This document shows positions 6,104 to 8,267 of a stretch of DNA of 8,267 nucleotides, in pieces (position 1 is the stretch's first letter; each line of letters opens with the position of its first letter). The notes beneath the pieces were generated by a model. That model searched no databases. It saw only the letters and a list, made by a program, of their open reading frames with translations, and was not told the DNA's origin. This stretch comes from Solirubrobacterales bacterium. Its GTDB lineage: Bacteria; Actinomycetota; Thermoleophilia; Solirubrobacterales; Solirubrobacteraceae. Location of the stretch: the NCBI GenBank assembly GCA_013695395.1, contig JACDAP010000327.1:1-8267 (forward strand). Direction: 5' to 3'. The position numbers and the translations under genes are program-made.

Positions 6104-7863
6104 TGGCCGGCGGGCCGGCGCCGGACGTCACCGCGATCATCATCGCCTTCGACGTGCGCGAGGAGGTGCTCGGCTGCCTGCGCAACCTCGAGGAGCTCGC
6201 CGGTGAGCTGACGCTCGAGACGATCGTCGTCGACAACGGCTCCTCGGACGGCACGGCGGACGCGGTCGCCCGTGACTTCCCCGGCGTCGAGGTGGTCCGG
6301 CTGGCCACCAACGAGGGGCTACCCGCCCGCAACTACGGCCTGCGCCGGGCCACGGGCCGGTACCGCATGTTCATCGACTCGGACGCGCGGCTGACCGCGG
6401 GGGCGCTGGCGACGATGGTCGCCCGTCTCGAGCAGATGCCCCGGGTCGGGCTCGTGGGACCGCGGCTGGTCTACCCGAGCGGGGAGCTCCAGCTGAGCCC
6501 TCGACGCTTCCCGCCGCTGATGCTTCCCTTCTTGCGCCTGCCGGGCCTGCGCGGGATCTTCGAACACCGGCGCGCGATGCGCCGCCACCTGCTGGCCGGC
6601 GAGCCGCACGAGCGCAGGCTGGCCGAGTACGTGCTCGGCGCCTGCCAGCTCTTCCGCGCGGAGGCCCAGGCCGACGCGGGCGAGATCGACGAGGCCATCT
6701 GGTTCGGGCACGATGACGCCGACTGGTGCTTCGCGATGCGACGCGCGGGCTGGCAGATCCTCTACGAGCCCGACGCGCGGGTCATCCACGACTACCGGCG
6801 AACGTCGGCCGCCAAGCCGTTCTCCCGCCACGCGCTGCGCCAGCTCATCGCGCACTTCCACTTCCAGCGCAAGTGGCGGGGGCTGCGCGAGGAGCTCCGC
6901 GGCGAGGGACAGGCGCTCGACCTTGCCGCCGCACGCGGGCCGCTCGCGGTCACCGACGGTCAGTCCCGGACCGGGCCGGCTCCCAGCGTGGCGGTGGTGA
7001 TCTGCACGCGCGACCGGCCGCAGGTCCTGCGTCGCACGCTCGACACGCTCACGGCGCAGTCCGACCCGGACTTCGAGACGGTGATCGTCGACCAGAGCGC
7101 GTCCGATCCGGTGTTGCAGGACCGCGTCGACGGTGAGCCGCGCTGGCGGCTGATCAAAGATCCGGGCCGCGGGGTGGCGCGGGCGCGCAACATCGGTTGG
7201 AAGGCGAGCACCGCGGACTGGGTCGTCTATCTCGACGACGACGTCCTGACGGCTCCCGACTGGATGGCCGAGATGCGCCGCGCGATCGTGCGGCACCCGG
7301 AGTGCTCCATCATCATGGGCCACACGCCGGCCACGGGCCAGGACGACGACGGGTACCTCACGGTGAGCGCATTCCCCGTGGAGGTCGAGCGCGTCCTCGC
7401 CGGGCGCTGGCTGCGACCGTGGCTGATCGGGTTCACGCTCAACCAGGCGTTCCGGCGCACGACCCTGGTCGAGCTGGAGGGGTTCGACGAGCGGCTGGGA
7501 GCGGGCGCGCCGGCCTTCCCGTCGTCGGCGGACATGGACATCAACTTCCGCTTTCTGCGGGCCGGGGGCTCGGCCGCATTGGTTCCGCGGGTGATCGCCG
7601 CCCACGATCAGTGGCGCACGACGTCCGACCTCGGTCCGCAGTACGAGCGGTACATGCGTGGCTGGTCCGGCTTCTCGATGAAGCACCTGCGCACGGGCGA
7701 CGTCCTCGCAGGGGTGTGGTTGTGGCACCTGGGGTTCATCGACCTCGCCAGGATGACCGCGAGCGCCGGACGACGGCGCTCCCGCACCCGTCTCGTGGTG
7801 GCCGCCTTCAAGCTCCGAGGCCTCCTCGAAGGAACGTACAAGGGGCTGCGGCATCCATGGTGA
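6103..7863 (+). CDS. Bifunctional two-domain GT2-GT2 glycosyltransferase
   Basis: A 586-residue protein with two complete GT2 domains, so it probably adds two successive sugars at the cytoplasmic membrane face. Domain 1 (about 8-280) has VVDNGSSDGT (42-51), NEGLPARNYGLRRATG (70-85), IDSD (91-94), LGACQLFR (178-185) and GHDDADWCFAMRRAGW (202-217). Domain 2 (about 294-550) has VAVVICTRDRP (296-306), VDQSASD (329-335), RGVARARNIGW (356-366), YLDDD (376-380, DxD) and SSADMDINFRFLRAGG (474-489). A charged stretch at about 259-292 links them. Domain 1 is paralogous to the product of the preceding gene (GIFEHRRAMRRHL against VFEHRRTVNRHLM), while domain 2 belongs to a different GT2 branch. The ATG at 6103 overlaps the upstream TGA by one base (TGATG). 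An in-frame GTG at 6100 is the alternative. There are no clear membrane helices. Last gene of the rightward operon. Confidence 0.92.
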   Translation: MAGGPAPDVTAIIIAFDVREEVLGCLRNLEELAGELTLETIVVDNGSSDGTADAVARDFPGVEVVRLATNEGLPARNYGLRRATGRYRMFIDSDARLTAGALATMVARLEQMPRVGLVGPRLVYPSGELQLSPRRFPPLMLPFLRLPGLRGIFEHRRAMRRHLLAGEPHERRLAEYVLGACQLFRAEAQADAGEIDEAIWFGHDDADWCFAMRRAGWQILYEPDARVIHDYRRTSAAKPFSRHALRQLIAHFHFQRKWRGLREELRGEGQALDLAAARGPLAVTDGQSRTGPAPSVAVVICTRDRPQVLRRTLDTLTAQSDPDFETVIVDQSASDPVLQDRVDGEPRWRLIKDPGRGVARARNIGWKASTADWVVYLDDDVLTAPDWMAEMRRAIVRHPECSIIMGHTPATGQDDDGYLTVSAFPVEVERVLAGRWLRPWLIGFTLNQAFRRTTLVELEGFDERLGAGAPAFPSSADMDINFRFLRAGGSAALVPRVIAAHDQWRTTSDLGPQYERYMRGWSGFSMKHLRTGDVLAGVWLWHLGFIDLARMTASAGRRRSRTRLVVAAFKLRGLLEGTYKGLRHPW

Positions 7864-7922
7864 TGGTGACGGGAACGCGCTGGCCCATGTTCGTTGCCTG
7901 ACAGCGTGAAGAACGCGTAGTC

Positions 7923-7949
7923 GTTCCGAGGGGAACTCTGGGCGCCAGA
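7923..7949 (+). terminator. Two adjacent hairpins, candidate operon terminator
   Basis: GTTCC-gagg-GGAAC (7923-7936) is followed directly by TCTGG-gcg-CCAGA (7937-7949). Both stems are perfect 5-bp pairings. They lie about 60 bp after the stop of the last glycosyltransferase gene. No T-run follows, so this would be a non-canonical terminator of the kind proposed for high-GC actinobacteria. Short stems make this uncertain. A wider 7-bp pairing, GTAGTCG (7917-7923) with CGACTAC (7963-7969), could enclose both. Confidence 0.35.
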
Positions 7950-7979
7950 AACTCCAGCAAATCGACTACTTTATGGGTC

Positions 7980-8075
7980 CTGACCATGCGAATGTGACGA
8001 TCGACCGGATGCAAGCCGATCATGGTTTCATAACTGACCATCTCGGCAAAGATCGGACTGCGAAGAGCTGACCAT
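7980..8075 (+). repeat. Three direct copies of CTGACCAT in the leader of the last gene
   Basis: The octamer occurs at 7980-7987, 8034-8041 and 8068-8075, all on the plus strand, with start-to-start spacings of 54 and 34 bp. The last copy ends 32 bp before the ATG at 8108. Repeated short sites just upstream of a gene suggest regulator binding. The repeats are seen directly; function is inference. Confidence 0.5.
8015..8047 (+). promoter_or_regulatory. Imperfect inverted repeat / possible leader hairpin
   Basis: The left arm GCCGA-TC-ATGGT (8015-8026) pairs with the right arm ACCAT-C-TCGGC (8037-8047). This gives two 5-bp stems separated by a small 2/1 internal loop, with a 10-nt AT-rich loop. 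The right arm contains the end of the second CTGACCAT copy. It may be an operator or an mRNA leader structure for the gene at 8108. Confidence 0.35.
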
Positions 8076-8096
8076 CGTGGCCAGCGAAGCAGACCG

Positions 8097-8105
8097 AAAG
8101 GGAAG
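8097..8105 (+). promoter_or_regulatory. Ribosome binding site for the last gene
   Basis: AAAGGGAAG precedes the ATG at 8108; its AAGGGA core ends 4 bp before the start codon. It is among the stronger ribosome binding sites in the window and fixes the start of the partial gene. Confidence 0.65.
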
Positions 8106-8107
8106 TT

Positions 8108-8267
8108 ATGACGACACGGACGCTCGGCCTTGCGGCCTCGATGGCTCTGTTGATGGCAGCTCCAGCAACTGCGCAGAATGCGACGACCGATGCCTACGGC
8201 GGCGCAGCCGGAGTGCTCGGCGAGGTCGCCAAGGGCGGCAGTGCACCGTCCGGTACCGGAGCTCCCG
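8108..8267 (+). CDS. Secreted protein with Gly/Ala-rich mature region, N-terminal fragment
   Basis: Only 53 codons lie in the window. The product starts MTTRTLGLAASMALLMAAP and has a short signal peptide with an ATA cleavage motif (20-22). The mature protein would start at Gln23 and reads QNATTDAYGGAAGVLGEVA, then a Gly/Ser/Pro/Ala-rich run to the edge. The family is not recognisable from this much. The style resembles small exported proteins with a low-complexity middle, some of which end in a wall-sorting or membrane anchor in Thermoleophilia, but that part would lie outside the window. Codon use differs from the neighbours: about 68% G/C at third positions over these 53 codons, against over 90% in the first 50 codons of the GT2 gene at 5300. 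It has its own leader and is probably not co-transcribed with the polysaccharide genes. Confidence 0.7.
   Translation, partial: MTTRTLGLAASMALLMAAPATAQNATTDAYGGAAGVLGEVAKGGSAPSGTGAP

Larger units (their letters stand above)
7864..8107. other. 244-bp gene-free region of lower GC
   Basis: No credible gene lies between the GT2-GT2 stop and the ATG at 8108. By hand count, 7921-8100 is about 54% G+C, against about 75% in a sampled coding stretch of this cluster. The region holds two small adjacent hairpins near its start, three copies of CTGACCAT and a longer imperfect inverted repeat. It should contain the terminator of the rightward operon and the promoter and leader of the next gene. No convincing -35/-10 pair was found. 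Confidence 0.6.

Noticed and set aside
6319..7854. A 511-residue minus-strand open frame opposite the GT2-GT2 gene
   Set aside because: Composition is His/Arg/Val/Pro-rich without motifs, and the opposite strand encodes two intact GT2 domains.
7808..8041. A 77-residue minus-strand open frame spanning the gene-free region
   Set aside because: No ribosome binding site, no recognisable content, and it overlaps the end of the GT2-GT2 gene antisense.
7864..8107. A tRNA, small RNA gene, attachment site or insertion-sequence end in the low-GC gap
   Set aside because: No cloverleaf, no terminal inverted repeats with a target duplication and no integrase nearby. A small RNA cannot be excluded, but nothing specific supports one.

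Overview
This is a high-GC window: sampled coding stretches run near 75% GC and third codon positions are over 90% G/C. It looks like part of a surface or exopolysaccharide gene cluster from an actinobacterium. The GC content, GTG starts, short 4-8 bp gene overlaps and Arg/Ala-rich proteins all fit Actinomycetota. A Thermoleophilia/Solirubrobacterales-type host is a guess from the style of the proteins, not something shown by a marker gene.

Layout: two divergent gene groups meet at a control region of about 100 bp (3822-3924). The leftward group reads, in order of transcription, a GT4-type glycosyltransferase (3821 to 2652), a secreted PslG/GH39-like glycoside hydrolase with a Pro/Glu/Thr linker and a basic C-terminal domain (2613 to 991), a GT2 glycosyltransferase (949 to 137), and the N-terminus of a probable membrane flippase that runs off the left edge (140 to 1). 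The rightward group reads an O-antigen-ligase/Wzy-type polymerase (3925-5307), a GT2 glycosyltransferase (5300-6103) and a two-domain GT2-GT2 fusion (6103-7863). These three genes overlap at their junctions and look translationally coupled. Downstream is a 244-bp gene-free stretch of clearly lower GC (about 54% over 7921-8100) with hairpins and a thrice-repeated octamer. It leads into the start of a separate secreted protein (8108 to the right edge) with a different codon use.

How the genes fit together (inference): the glycosyltransferases build a repeat unit on a lipid carrier, the flippase moves it outward, the Wzy-like protein polymerises or ligates it outside, and the secreted hydrolase trims, releases or proofreads the polymer. 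The GT domains number five: one GT4 and four GT2, with two of the four sitting in one polypeptide. No chain-length regulator, priming phosphosugar transferase or nucleotide-sugar pathway gene lies in this window, so the pathway is incomplete here.

I see no CRISPR array, tRNA, rRNA, insertion sequence or phage gene. The most unusual signals are non-coding: an 11-bp perfect inverted repeat placed nearly symmetrically in the divergent control region, an 18-bp palindrome directly before the hydrolase start codon, and the repeat-rich leader before the last gene. The systems themselves belong to known families.
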